Assembly: GCA_037447655.1 (NCBI GenBank)
Contig: JBBHKE010002959.1
Location: 153,760-217,759 of the forward strand
Reading direction: 5' to 3'
Source: Zygnema cylindricum
Lineage: Eukaryota; Streptophyta; Zygnematophyceae; Zygnematales; Zygnemataceae
DNA: 64,000 bases
The position numbers and the translations under genes are program-made. The notes below the pieces were generated by a model. It saw nothing but the letters and a program-made list of their open reading frames with translations. It made no database searches and was not told where the DNA came from. Below are positions 22,501 to 31,511 of this stretch, in pieces. How positions within the stretch are numbered: position 1 is the first letter of the stretch; each line of letters starts with the position of its first letter.

Positions 22501-24348
22501 GACAGGACCAAAAGTAAGTCGAACCAATATGACGACAAGACTTGACAGACGTAGGAAATGAAAAGTACGAAAAGACCACCGACACATATAATGAAAAAGT
22601 ACAGATATGACAAAAGTGAACCTGACGCTAAATGACCCTTAACAAGGACATGCAAGAGTTTTGGTGAGAATTTTGTTGCTTCATTGATGTCGTTATACGA
22701 CATTGCCGCGTGTCGCGAGTTCAGTAGAAGAAAGGGTAGTAGCAGCTAAAACTCTCATATAAGTTGAAATCAAGAAACTGTGGAACCAACCAAAAACAGA
22801 AAATAAGATTAAGGGAATGAAAACAAAGGCAGAGATATAAGGAACTACAAATATGGATAATTCTCGTCATTTGTCATATAATTTGTTATTACTGCTTACC
22901 TTCATCACTGCGTTATCATTTCTCAATTTCAAGAAATTTTCGATTTGATTCCAATGCTTTTTAGTCATTTGTTGACACCCCGGCCAGAAACCAAAGAGAA
23001 AAAAAAGACACAAAATAAAACGAAAAGGGAAAAAACACATATCGTTATTAGCGTCAATGACCCTATATCGGTGCCCCTAAATTTTACCCCTAAACCCAAA
23101 ATGTTGTCAAAGACACTAATTGATTTTTTCTTGACGCTAACTCTTTAAACGGCTCAACCTAGCCAAGTTATTCGAATTCAGATTATAATTAATAACACTA
23201 TGATAAATGGTAGCAACTCGACCCTAAAATGATGCACGGTGTAGCATCATTCAAAAAAAAAAAAAAACAACCCACTTCAGAACCAGAAAAAATAACACAA
23301 AAATAATGCTATTATCTACATTAACAATAACAAAAAACAACATAATAGAAGAATTACCTTATACCAAGCTGGGGCTCTCGGTTGTTTTTTGTCTTCAAAT
23401 TCCGTTACGTTTTTCGCCACAAATCTGTAACCGTGTTGTCGAGCGTACAATCTGACCCAACCAATAGCACATTGCCACGTGGCACACTCAGCTACTACCT
23501 GCCACAAGTTATTAACTGCTGTACTGCCACAAAAATACGTTACCTACCATACCCCCACGTGGCAGAAATAAAATTTAACCTGTTTATAATGCGCGATGAA
23601 ATCCACTGCGGCAGATCTTCACCCCGATTCTCCATGTACGTCCAAGGAGCCTCCTCCAGAGACCTCAATTCGTACTTTCGGTTGTCCATATAAAGAATGA
23701 ACCAGGAGCTTTTTCCTGGTAGCTTCTGTGACTGCCAGCTGTCGCACACTTTTTGCTGCTCCGCGATTGGTCTTAGGATCGCAGAAAAATCGAAGGAGAA
23801 TTTCTAACGAAAGAAGCAAAAAACAAATCAAATAAAAAAAAGAATGCATCTAACTTGGAACTAACTTGTAAATAACTTGTTCTGGAAATGTGCGTATGTT
23901 TTTACTTAAAAAATCGATGGCAACTAAAGGAGGAAATTTAAAATAAGAAAATTTGAAGGATCTTCACTTCGCCATGTAATGTACACATTGGGAAGTCAAC
24001 AAATTTTCTAAGAAATGGCAAAGGAAATTAGTGTGGATTTTATCTGGCATTGAACTCTGTTATCGTTTATAACATGGCGAGTGTAAGGTAACACGGAAGG
24101 GAGAGCGCGGGTGGGAGAGGGAGAAATATTTTTTTCTTGTCAGAAAAAAACAGCACCTTTAAGTGGTGAAGTTCTCCTAGATCCTTTGTCCACCTTTCTC
24201 CTTTTCCTCCATTACTCTCTCTTCGAGATGTTTCTGAACTTCCTCGTACAGGATATTCGTACGGCTCATTCGTCGAAAATTGTAGTTCTTTTTTAAAAGA
24301 AGAACTCTCGGCTTTCAGATGCATAGAGAGGGAAAGACTGAGAAACAA
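10532..24348 (-). CDS. GT34-like glycosyltransferase gene with an 11.5-kb transposon-filled intron
   Basis: Exons I can join in phase on the minus strand: a 23803-23580, b 23523-23358, c 11876-11748. Likely later exons are e 11407 to about 11230 and d 10696-10532 (stop 10534-10532). A possible first exon is 24348-24157, whose end phase fits. Exons a+b read SSWFILYMDNRKYELRSLEE..., WQVVAECATWQCAIGWVRLY, ARQHGYRFVAKN and QPRAPAWYK; exon c continues VKFLQQQLACCCHWAMFLNS then DAYARMDDH. This layout, (Y/H)A..HGY...R.PAW.K followed by W..FL.SDAY, is that of the GMA12/MNN10 (GT34) type, where D.D coordinates the metal and nucleotide sugar; here the first Asp is Asn (LNSDA). Exon d has STGNDFIHRPWEQYRL, matching the late PWEQ motif. 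It would act in the Golgi on wall or glycoprotein sugars. The family assignment is a resemblance by eye; donors for exon e are uncertain. Confidence 0.5.
12019..12023. other. Target site duplication of element A (left)
   Basis: CGTGT, repeated exactly at 16966-16970. It fixes both ends of copia element A. Confidence 0.9.
12024..12188 (+). repeat. Truncated 5' LTR of element A
   Basis: 165 bp that match the start of the 3' LTR (15918-16082), then jump directly into gag at 12189. The missing part covers the remaining ~880 bp of LTR, the primer site and the gag start. Confidence 0.88.
12189..15904 (+). pseudogene. Broken gag-pol of copia element A
   Basis: Domains in order: gag remainder with zinc knuckle CHFCKKPKHYMAEC; protease IIDLGAS (Leu in place of the usual Ser/Thr, catalytic Asp kept; element B shares this); integrase with HKRLGHV, HTDIWGP, RSDNGGE and AERLNRT, so the DDE set is present; reverse transcriptase from about 14370 (KWVFKLKLN...RYKARLVAKGF, DIKTAFLHGELEEEIFM); RNase H ending at 15904. 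Defects seen: stop at 12938-12940 (LDE*GFFTS), frameshifts near 14566, 15060 and 15425, a stop at 15539, and the RT active site NVDD in place of YVDD. It is not functional as read. Confidence 0.9.
15918..16965 (+). repeat. 3' LTR of element A (1048 bp)
   Basis: TGTAGAAATT...GAGTTTCA, preceded by the purine tract AAAATAAGGGGAG. It is homologous along its whole length to 59676-60731 (element B). It contains GACACGTGGC at 16491-16500 and, on the minus strand, a tRNA-like stretch at about 16120-16205. Confidence 0.92.
17077..17081. other. Target site duplication of element C (left)
   Basis: AGGAC, repeated exactly at 22645-22649. It shows that the LTR ends in AATA on the element strand rather than in CA. 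Confidence 0.88.
17082..17567 (-). repeat. 3' LTR of element C
   Basis: 486 bp; reads TGTTAAGGGTC...CCTCCAATA on the minus strand. U3 holds tandem GACCGACGGTCAAAAGAC-like repeats. The last 29 bp contain a copy of the gag start (ATGGCTTCC). Confidence 0.93.
17620..22185 (-). pseudogene. gag-pol of copia element C, with few lesions
   Basis: Starts at an ATG inside the 5' LTR (22185): MASAYPPLIGYGPSYATSNS. Gag has the zinc knuckle CAYCKTKGHSVEEC and a Pro-rich tail. Protease IDSDASHH keeps the catalytic Asp but has Asp where Gly is usual. Integrase (20857-19970) has HTDVCGP, RSDNGGE and AERYNRT. A Pro/Ser-rich linker follows (about 19340-19690). Reverse transcriptase (19034-18290) has NAFLNG and FVDDLLLVG. 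RNase H (18285-17620) has ADYLTK near its end. Lesions: Gln-to-stop at 22122-22120 about 20 codons into gag, a frame break between gag/protease and integrase, and a frameshift near 18290. Polyprotein roles are from the family. Confidence 0.9.
22145..22158 (-). other. Primer binding site of element C (half tRNA-iMet)
   Basis: GGTTATGGGCCTAG on the minus strand starts at the base after the LTR end. It pairs with the anticodon arm of initiator tRNA-Met, as in Drosophila copia, and is simultaneously codons for I-G-Y-G-P of gag. Confidence 0.8.
22159..22644 (-). repeat. 5' LTR of element C
   Basis: 486 bp, same length as the 3' LTR. The gag ATG (22185-22183) lies 27 nt from its 3' end. Confidence 0.93.
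23035..23160 (-). repeat. Dispersed repeat R, copy 2
   Basis: Inverted copy of 2644-2775, here in the GT34-like gene's large intron. The internal palindromes are degraded (GTGTCTTTGACAA). Confidence 0.6.
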
Positions 24349-25344
24349 GAAGGCGAGTGACGAAGGAAGCAGTCGGGCATCATGGAAAGAAAGTTGATAG
24401 TCAGCTGAAAAGGTTAAAAGCCGGGATTCTTATACGACGGAAATGACGGAAAGATCGGCCGCCAACATCTCGGCCGTGTATGTATGCATATTTTGTCATA
24501 TTGGAATCGGCGGTTTTTTAGAAATGTACAGGTTTTAGATGTGATGATGTATGCTCAAACGGATGCTAGGGTTTCCGCACAGACTCCGAAATCGAGGGAT
24601 ACCGCGCCTAGAAAATAGCGTCCGTACGGATTGCCATATGGTACAATTAGGCGTGAGAAGCAGGTTGAGCCTTGCTAACCGTAAAGTCATGGGCCAGTTG
24701 AGCTTGTGGCTGGTGACTGGTTTTGGGCTAACCGAGAATCGATATGAAGGTTAAAAAAAGAAATGTGCTTGTCTACTTGAGGCCTTGAAGGTATGGTCGT
24801 TTTGTTAAGATTTTTATTTCGGCAACGAATGATGAGGAAAGGTGGAAGTTCTAAACCACAAAAACAATTAGCGCAAAAAAAAAGAGAACAATAGTGGAAA
24901 TTCTCAATTCTATTTTCAGTATTTTGTGTCCAGCGGGCAGAAAAAAATTGAAACCGAATCTCTTATCGACACTATTGGCGGTTTACAGGATCTGTACTTA
25001 CCTGAATCTTGCGTTTTTAGGTGTGAAGGTCTCGGGTAAAGGGGTCCACATCGCCCCCCCTCCCATTTCGCTTTACGACGCCTCGCGCAGCGCGGCGCGT
25101 CGTAAGTATAAATATGTTTAGGGTTTTTTATCATTTGTGTTTTTTTTATATAAAAAAAAACGTAACCAATAACCCTATGAACCTAAAAATCTGCGGTACC
25201 CGGGCGGTATTTTGCAAAGTGTGGAGGTCACGGCGCATTTTGCCTCGTGTCAGAGACCTTCACCACCTTCACCCCACAGGCGAGACAACTAACGAACCTT
25301 ACCTGTACAGTAGCTCTCCAAAGTGGTCCCATGTCTGAAAACAA
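24349..25344. other. Intergenic region with dispersed repeat S, copy 1
   Basis: No gene seen. From about 24985 to 25315 it matches 32370-32500: CTTACCTGAATC, GGTGTGAA(A/G)G and CTAACGAACCTTACCTGTAC are shared. Between the two halves about 200 bp are inserted, flanked by GGTCTC/GAGACC. At 25072-25103 there is a GC-rich hairpin, TTACGACGC ... GCGTCGTAA, with a CG-rich loop. Confidence 0.5.
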
Positions 25345-25955
25345 AAGTCATCAGTTGAAGTCGTGACGCTTATAGACGTTATGTAACTCTCTGAGCTTTT
25401 TGTGGCATTGCCTACAATCAAAAGCCCTATCATGAGTTAGAAGGTGTTCATGCATAGAACTAGCACAACTTTGTATAAGTGCGGTGGAGGCCGCCATATC
25501 TTTCTTGTCCCACTTATGTGCTCCGGCTGGATCCACGAAAGGATCCGGTCGTGTTTCTTCCCCGATAACGATGTCCCAAAGTTTTTTTGGTGTGAATGCT
25601 CCTCGAATGTATCTCTTCCAAATTGCATAGTTGGAACCCGTGAAGACGATGGTTTTATTAAACACTTTAAAATCATCATCTTCGCTCTCCTCCTCTTCCT
25701 CATAAAGTTTAGATTTCCCCTTCTTTTTTTTATTTTCTTAGAGTTGCGTGAGTCTCCACTTACTCCTCCATCTCCATCATCTTCTTGTGTTTTGAGAAAC
25801 TCTTGAAAGCGTTCAAACGTTCTTTCGTCCATCTTCACATTTTCCTCCCCCCACTCGTCATACTCATCATATTGTGTCCCTGTAACTCCTCCTCCACTAA
25901 CTCCCCCACTAGCTCCTCCACTAGGTTCCGCCGGGGATTTCCCTTTCTCCGCCAT
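25345..25955 (-). pseudogene. Truncated, frameshifted gag of element F
   Basis: Opens MAEKGKSPAEPSGGASGGVS, acidic and Gly-rich, then after a frameshift near 25680 reads FTGSNYAIWKRYIRGAFTPK, the (L)xGxNYxxWxxxMxxxL signature at the start of copia gag, followed by ETRPDPFVD and WDKKDMAASTALIQS. It ends at a stop next to the truncation. The capsid role is from the family. Confidence 0.8.
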
Positions 25956-25976
25956 ACCGACAAGTGTTGCCAGTAA

Positions 25977-25992
25977 CCTGGCTGCGATACCA
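25977..25992 (-). other. Primer binding site of element F (tRNA-iMet 3' end type)
   Basis: TGGTATCGCAGCCAGG on the minus strand, two bases after the LTR, resembles the usual plant copia site TGGTATCAGAGC, complementary to the 3' end of initiator tRNA-Met. Confidence 0.7.
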
Positions 25993-25994
25993 AT

Positions 25995-26563
25995 TGAAAG
26001 ATTACAAACCTAATAAAATACACACACAACAATGGTGTTCCTCCAAAAAACATTCAATATATTAAGCACAATGCAAATACAACTTCTTTTCTTCCTTCCT
26101 TTTACTTCTGATCTTTCTACGCCTCCTTAACAAGCTACGCCTCCAAAAGATAATACTACCACGAAGTCTCAACTAATATATATAGGTACACGAATACAAA
26201 CGCGTAGGAATCAACGTGGTAAAATGCACGACCAATAAGTTGAACCGACTTGAACAACACGGTACGACTAGGAAAGTCAATCGCGAACCAACTTGAATCA
26301 CACGGTTCGACTTGAACTTACGTGAACCGAAACTACCAAGCAATTTCCACGTCACTTCTATAGTATTATTCAAACATACGTGAAACGAAACGAACACTTA
26401 ATGTCTACATCACTTCAAATATCCAGCGACGAAACTACTTCGTCGCTAATTTCTACGTCACTTCAAATATCTAGCGACGAGACAACTTTCGTCGCTAGTC
26501 GTCGCTACTTTAGCTACGAGAATATCTCGTCGCTAAGTAAGTGCTCAGTACAATATCCTAACA
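25995..26563 (-). repeat. 5' LTR of element F (569 bp)
   Basis: Reads TGTTAGGATATTG...AATCTTTCA. U3 contains two direct copies of CACTTCAAATATC(C/T)AGCGACGA (26412 and 26460) with inverted TCGTCGCTA blocks beside each, likely regulatory repeats. Confidence 0.82.
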
Positions 26564-26568
26564 GAACG

Positions 26569-27340
26569 TACTATCGCCCATGATTTGGTGCGACATGCCG
26601 ATGTTTCCATTGGGGGCTACACCGTAAAAAGGGAGGTTTCTCATATACTCCTAGCTTAGCCCCCGTCTAAGGTTTTTCGAAGCCCTCGGGTTTACTCTAT
26701 GGTGTTGGGAGGACTCTTGGCAACGTGGTCCTTACGGATCCGATTGGGACACACGTTTCATCTCATGCTACTTTGCACACAGGAGTGGCTGCTTGGGACG
26801 CAGCGAGCTACCAAGGAAAGAGACACGCTAACCTAGACCTGTCAGATCAGTTTGTCCCATTTGCTGTGGAGATTTTTGGATCTTTGGACAATTCATTCAA
26901 TGACATCCTTCAACAATGTGCGTGAAAAAAATTTGAATCTAGCAGTTCGAGGAGTCCTCCGCCATGCCTTTTGTTGTCGTGTATCGTTAAAGTGTATCAA
27001 CTGCCCTTTAGAGAGCACAAACTACGACTCTCCTTCGACGAAGCATGGTGGCAGATGTCTGGTGGGGTCTTCTTTATCTTCCGTTGTGGGACCAAGTCCA
27101 CATCCATGATCTCCGTGGTTGTGGACCTTAGCTTGTTTGAGGGTATGCGCGTTATTGTTTTTTTTTTGTAGGCGGTCAACTTTGGTATGTTTGTTTTGGA
27201 TGTTTGTTTTTGTTAGTCTTGTCTTGTTTGTATTAATATTCTAGACTTAAGTTACATTCTTGTATTCTTTATTTTTTTTTCAGTTTAACCCTTTTTGTGC
27301 ACAGATGGTTTTACAATCGAAATTTTTGCAATAAAGAATC
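26569..27340 (+). pseudogene. RLE non-LTR element, 3' fragment (copy 2)
   Basis: Plus strand. It encodes the end of the same protein as 33.1-36.9 kb: HDLVRHADVSIGGYTVKREV, then SDQFVPFAVEIFGSLDNSFN, and a C-terminus VHIHDLRGCGP. Stops and frameshifts are present (for example after SHILLA and ILQQCA). A 3' UTR ends near GATGGTTTTACAATCG and TTTTTGCAATAAAGA. It directly adjoins the LTR of element F. Confidence 0.72.
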
Positions 27341-28397
27341 TACAAATCTATACTTAATACCAATTTTGTGTGTCTAACGCTAGTGTTGTTAACACCAATA
27401 ACGATGAGCGGTGTAACGCGTATACTCCGTGCGAAAATGTTAAAATTGTGTGATACGTCTACCGAAGTTTTTCAATTCGTCTCTCTGAGTCGTTTAGTTT
27501 TAAGATAACCCTCGCGATGTTGTTGGAGTTTGTCAGAAGATGAGTTGGCATGACGTGGAGATGGATGGTAAAAGTGATTTCGAAATACAAAAGTGCATAC
27601 TAAGTTGTAAGATGATGCAAATTGTACTTCTATTTCTTCACTTTCTTTGTACAACCAAATTTCCCGATGCTTTGAGAAAAACGACAACAAAACGTTTTTA
27701 AGTGACAAAAAACCCTTAGGCGCATCGGCACATTATGCCAAAAACGTACAAGTAGATCAATTACGTCTCTTGGTTGATTTGGGGAGAAATGCCACAAGCA
27801 GTCGCTCACCCCTTAAACCCTTCAACTGCACACGAGGCATAGGTTTAATGTGCGAAAACAAGTGGATACCCTACATATTATTATTTCGTATTATAAGCGT
27901 ACTTGCCCAAACTTCCGATATGGTAAGCTTTCCGTACGGGGTGAGAACACACAAAGTTTCCAATTGTTTTTGCACATTAAACAAACCATAGATCACAATC
28001 TACGAACTAAAAAATACTGAACGATGGCACAGTATTAAGACAATTGAGTAAAACTAAAGTTGGAAAACAAGCCGAGATAAATGACATCATAAGGAGCAAT
28101 GACCTCGGATAGTTCTAAAATATTATTTTAAACAAACACGCGTCTCGTACATGTGTAAGATGATATGAAGACACTTGCAATGCCATGAAGTGTGTGAGTG
28201 AAAGAACGAGAATGCGTGAAAGATTATACTATGAGGACGGAGAGGCAGAGAGAAAAACACAGGACATGAAAAGGGAATGGTGAAAAGTACGTAAATTAGA
28301 TGGGTATTGTTGACGTACGTGAAAGTACCGATCGATTCCAGATTCTGTGGTACAACCCAAACTGAAAGCAAATAGAATTGGACTCACCAACAACGAC
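27341..28397. other. No gene seen
   Basis: Short piece related to repeat R near 27370-27420 (ACCAATAACGATGAGCGGTG). The rest is AT-rich with open frames that lack recognisable motifs. Confidence 0.4.
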
Positions 28398-28560
28398 AAC
28401 CGGGCTGGTGGCGCAGTAGTTAGCGCAATTGCACCTGAAGTGAAAGGCCCCAGGTTCATATCATGGCCGGCTCACCGTTCCCTTTAACGGGATCGTCCAC
28501 TTTATCCCTCAATTCTTCGTATCGTATCAGGTAATGCGGGTTTGTTTTCGATGGAATAAC
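28398..28560 (+). repeat. tRNA-derived SINE-like head
   Basis: GGGCTGGTGGCGCAGTAGTT matches a tRNA D-arm with box A, with GCGC...GCGC stem; CCTGAAGTGAAAGG resembles a tRNA-Phe type anticodon arm; GGTTCATATC is a box B. The acceptor stem is imperfect, so it is not a tRNA gene. Sequence after 28480 would be the SINE body; its 3' end was not determined. Confidence 0.62.
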
Positions 28561-30076
28561 AAAGTCGATGGATGACTAACCATGTCCCATGGTCTATCAA
28601 TATTCCTCAAAGGAATTGCACGGTTGATAAGTATTCTTCCACCTTAACAAAGCAGCGGAGAGAAAATTTGTAAAGAAAATCACTTAAAATCCGCTTTGAT
28701 GGTGTAAGTCATTCATTTCTGAAAGATACAGAAATTTACATTGATTCAAAAGTTGCGACATATCGATCAGTAGGTGAATAGATGCAACGCGCATAATTGG
28801 ACTCAATTTGGTTATATAATATCTTGGCGCAATGCGAAAGAGAATTATGACTCTGCTAACTTTACTTCAAAGTTTTTGTACTTTTGTGGAACAATCCGAT
28901 TAATTCCCTTCAACTCGCTCTTCACAGGCTATTTTTTTATCATAGAGTTGGAGGTTATTGGTGTTTTGGGCTTTTCCGATGAACATCACTAGATGAAGAT
29001 GTGTAAGAGAAGACAACTCGCGTGTCACACAGAACTATAACTTTTTTCCTTTCAATTCTTGCATAGGCACATGTTTCACAAACACTATTGCGAAGGTTTC
29101 AACTCCCTGATAATCTGTCTCTCCGAATGATCAGAAGAAAAACAGGTCTATTGAAATGTCTAACAGCAATCTGAAATTATCTGTAATTGTTCAACATGAT
29201 TATTTACTCTTTCAAGCGAGCACAATTTACATTCTTCAATTTATGTCTATTTTGCAGAATTACAGAGCTAAAATTTTGGGATTTAAACTAAGGATTTCTT
29301 TCAAGCGAGCACAATTTACATTCTTCAATTTATGTCTATTTTGCAGAATTACAGAGCTAAGATTTTGGGATTTAAACTAAGGATTCGTAAATGATAAAAT
29401 TATGACATGCTGGAAAAGGGCCAAGGGCAGAAAATTGCTCTGCATTATAACCACCCTCGCCAGTGTTTATGTCACATCACATTGTCACAAAGTGGGAATT
29501 GTACAACCCAAGTAGAATCACAAAATTTCCAATTAGAAATGTAGAATGATTAGAGACAGTGCATAACAAAGTGCCATTTGTCTGGTGCTGGAAACAGAAA
29601 AAGTGCCAAAAAACAGCGCCCAATTTCCACTCATCAATGGGATAAACACATTAGTTTAGGTTTACATTTACAATTTTGCAGAAAGCAAAGTACCAGCAAA
29701 GACGGATTATTTGGAAAGGAACTTGGTTCTCAATTATATATGTGAAATTAAATGAAATTAAGAAACAAAGAGAAACCAGGCAGAATAAATTGCATGTATG
29801 TTGCAAACTCAAAACTTCAGCGTCTCATAAATTCTGAACAGTGATATTATTTGATATAATACAAGAAACTTCCTGCCTACTCAAATAAAAATTTTGTACA
29901 GGTACCTAACTATTCTTCCTCCTACCTGCCATAACTTCATACACAGGTTTTATTTCTCCCTGTTCATCTCCTAGGCGAGTATCAATATATTAGATCAGAC
30001 CACCTCTTACCCACACTGGAACCTTTACAAATTCAACAAAATACATCCTATCTCCACTTCTCTCCCTCATAATCCC
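28561..30076. other. Intergenic region downstream of ELIP
   Basis: AT-rich. Contains an 89-bp tandem duplication (29211-29388) and, near 29890-30076, the probable ELIP 3' UTR. No further gene recognised. Confidence 0.45.
29211..29388. repeat. 89-bp tandem duplication
   Basis: Two head-to-tail copies starting TTCAAGCGAGCACAATTTAC at 29211 and 29300, differing at about one to three positions, so the duplication is recent. Confidence 0.92.
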
Positions 30077-31239
30077 TTAGACAAGAGGAGATCCCTGGAC
30101 ATACTCCGTGAGAGCGAGGGCAACCAATCCCAACATTGCCGCTCTTCCGTTCCACATTTCCGCCTTCGAAGTGAAAATTCCTCCAATTCCTCCGGATCGC
30201 GCCTCCGGAGTGATTCCCTGGAAGAGAGGCACCAGAGAGGCTGCGGAGAAGAGAGAGACCGCGAACACGAACCAACTCTCCGAAGCGCAATCCGCCAGCT
30301 GGCGGCTCAGGGGAGCTCCGGTGGCGGCCTCGACTGCCAAAGCAGTCACGAATCCCACCATGGCCAGACGCCCGTTGATGGTCTCAGGGCCACTGCCTCC
30401 GAAGGAGAAGACGTCCATAACACTGCTTGGAGCCTGGCGGGAATAAGGAAAAGCAGTAAAGGTGTTAGTGGGACAACCCAAAGGACAAAGGGAGCCCAAA
30501 GTGTGCTAAACCCACCTGGGTATTGGAATGTAAGCCAACCGATTGATTACTGAGTCTAGTGTTCTAAATGAGGTTTTACCGGTGTTTAAAAATTTGCAAA
30601 GGTCAGCCATGGCTTAAGTGGTGGGTGGAAGTTGTACCTTCTTGGAAGGGACAGGAACAGGAGAGGCAGGAATGACAGGGGCCACGACGGGGCTAACAGC
30701 TGGCTTCTCGCCCTGTAACAAATAAAGATAAAAGGGATTGATCAGCATTGAGGGACTAGTGGATAACAGCACTTAATCAAATTAAACTAAATTAAATTAA
30801 GCTTCTCCCTAATACCCCCGATATCCACTCTCCTTTCCCCCTCTCTCCTACTTACGGTCAGAATCTCCCCAATTCTAGTCAACAAGTTAATCTCAATCCA
30901 AATCAACTGCAAATCCCAAATTCCATTTTCTCTCTAGAAAAAGGAAAAGAGTTTTAGCCCCTCTCTCTCTCTCGCTCTGTAGCTCTCTCTTTCTCACTCT
31001 TTCTCACTCTCTCTCACTCTCCCTCTTTCTCACGATAATGCCACCTTCCCTCACTAATTCTTGTCTCCCACTCGCTCTTCCACACCCACCTCGGCTTCGC
31101 ATCGCACTCCCATCTTCCTCCCTCCCTTCGGAAGGCTTGAGAGTCCGCAAATGGAGGATTTCCTCAAAGAGGAGCTGCCAGCTGGCAGTACGGAGAAAGC
31201 TTTGGCAGCAGCCGGGGAAAAAGCAACCATGGCGGCCAT
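30077..31239 (-). CDS. ELIP: Early light-induced protein (ELIP)
   Basis: Three phase-0 exons: 31239-31090, 30712-30638, 30433-30077, giving about 193 residues. Exon 1 is a Ser/Ala/Arg-rich plastid transit peptide (MAAMVAFSPAAAKAFSVLPA ... RKMGVRCEAE). Exon 2 is a Pro/Val-rich linker (GEKPAVSPVVAPVIP). Exon 3 carries the three thylakoid helices: helix I PETINGRLAMVGFVTALAVE, a middle helix WFVFAVSLFSAASLVPLFQG, and helix III EMWNGRAAMLGLVALALTEY. The E..NGR.AM(V/L)G chlorophyll-binding signatures in helices I and III define the family. ELIPs bind free chlorophyll or carotenoid under high light, cold or drying. Exon 1 could instead end 12 or so bases later (GAGCGA|GTGGGA), also in phase. It is the best supported gene in the window. 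Confidence 0.93.
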
Positions 31240-31412
31240 TTTACTTAATTAATGGAAATTAAAGTAATTAAAATATGGAAAAATGAGAAATTGAACAAAT
31301 GTCAAGAATTTTACAAAGAACTTTACACTTGATTAGCAGTTGGAAATCACAGAATAAGAGGCTGTACTATTGTATGATGTTAGCCGCTTATAATAAATTC
31401 GGAGTGAGCTTT

Positions 31413-31511
31413 CGACTTTATATTTTGCGCCGAGAAGCGGACCGGCAAAAGGAGCGAGCCACGTCGCACGCCTTCGAATGATTGGTCGGGAGATTCTACC
31501 TGCGACGTGGC
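31413..31511 (-). promoter_or_regulatory. Likely ELIP promoter: TATA-like box and paired ABRE/G-box motifs
   Basis: On the minus strand AAAATATAAAG (31426-31416) lies about 180 bp before the ATG. Farther up are GCCACGTCGC (31458-31467) and GCGACGTGGC (31502-31511), mirror-image copies of the ABA-responsive core ACGTGGC, with ATTGG (CCAAT) between them at 31481. Such paired ABREs are typical of drought- and ABA-induced genes; use here is inferred. Confidence 0.5.

Larger units (their letters stand above)
17082..22644 (-). mobile_element. Copia element C, near full length, minus strand
   Basis: 5563 bp with two 486-bp LTRs that differ at about 15 positions by eye, an exact AGGAC target duplication, a polypurine tract (TTGAGGGGGGG next to the 3' LTR), a half-tRNA primer site, and gag-PR-INT-RT-RNase H in the order expected for Ty1/copia. 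It lies in the big intron of the GT34-like gene, in the same orientation as that gene. It is the most complete and probably one of the youngest insertions here, though coding defects are present. Confidence 0.93.
25345..26563 (-). mobile_element. Copia element F, 5' end only
   Basis: Minus-strand fragment consisting of one LTR, a conventional primer site and the first ~600 bp of gag; protease and pol are absent. The left break near 25345 falls inside gag. It represents a third copia type in the window, because its primer site is of the 3'-end tRNA-iMet kind. Confidence 0.82.

Noticed and set aside
28398-28470. Functional tRNA gene
   Set aside because: The acceptor stem is mispaired and box B lacks the consensus after GGTTC; SINE head is the better reading.
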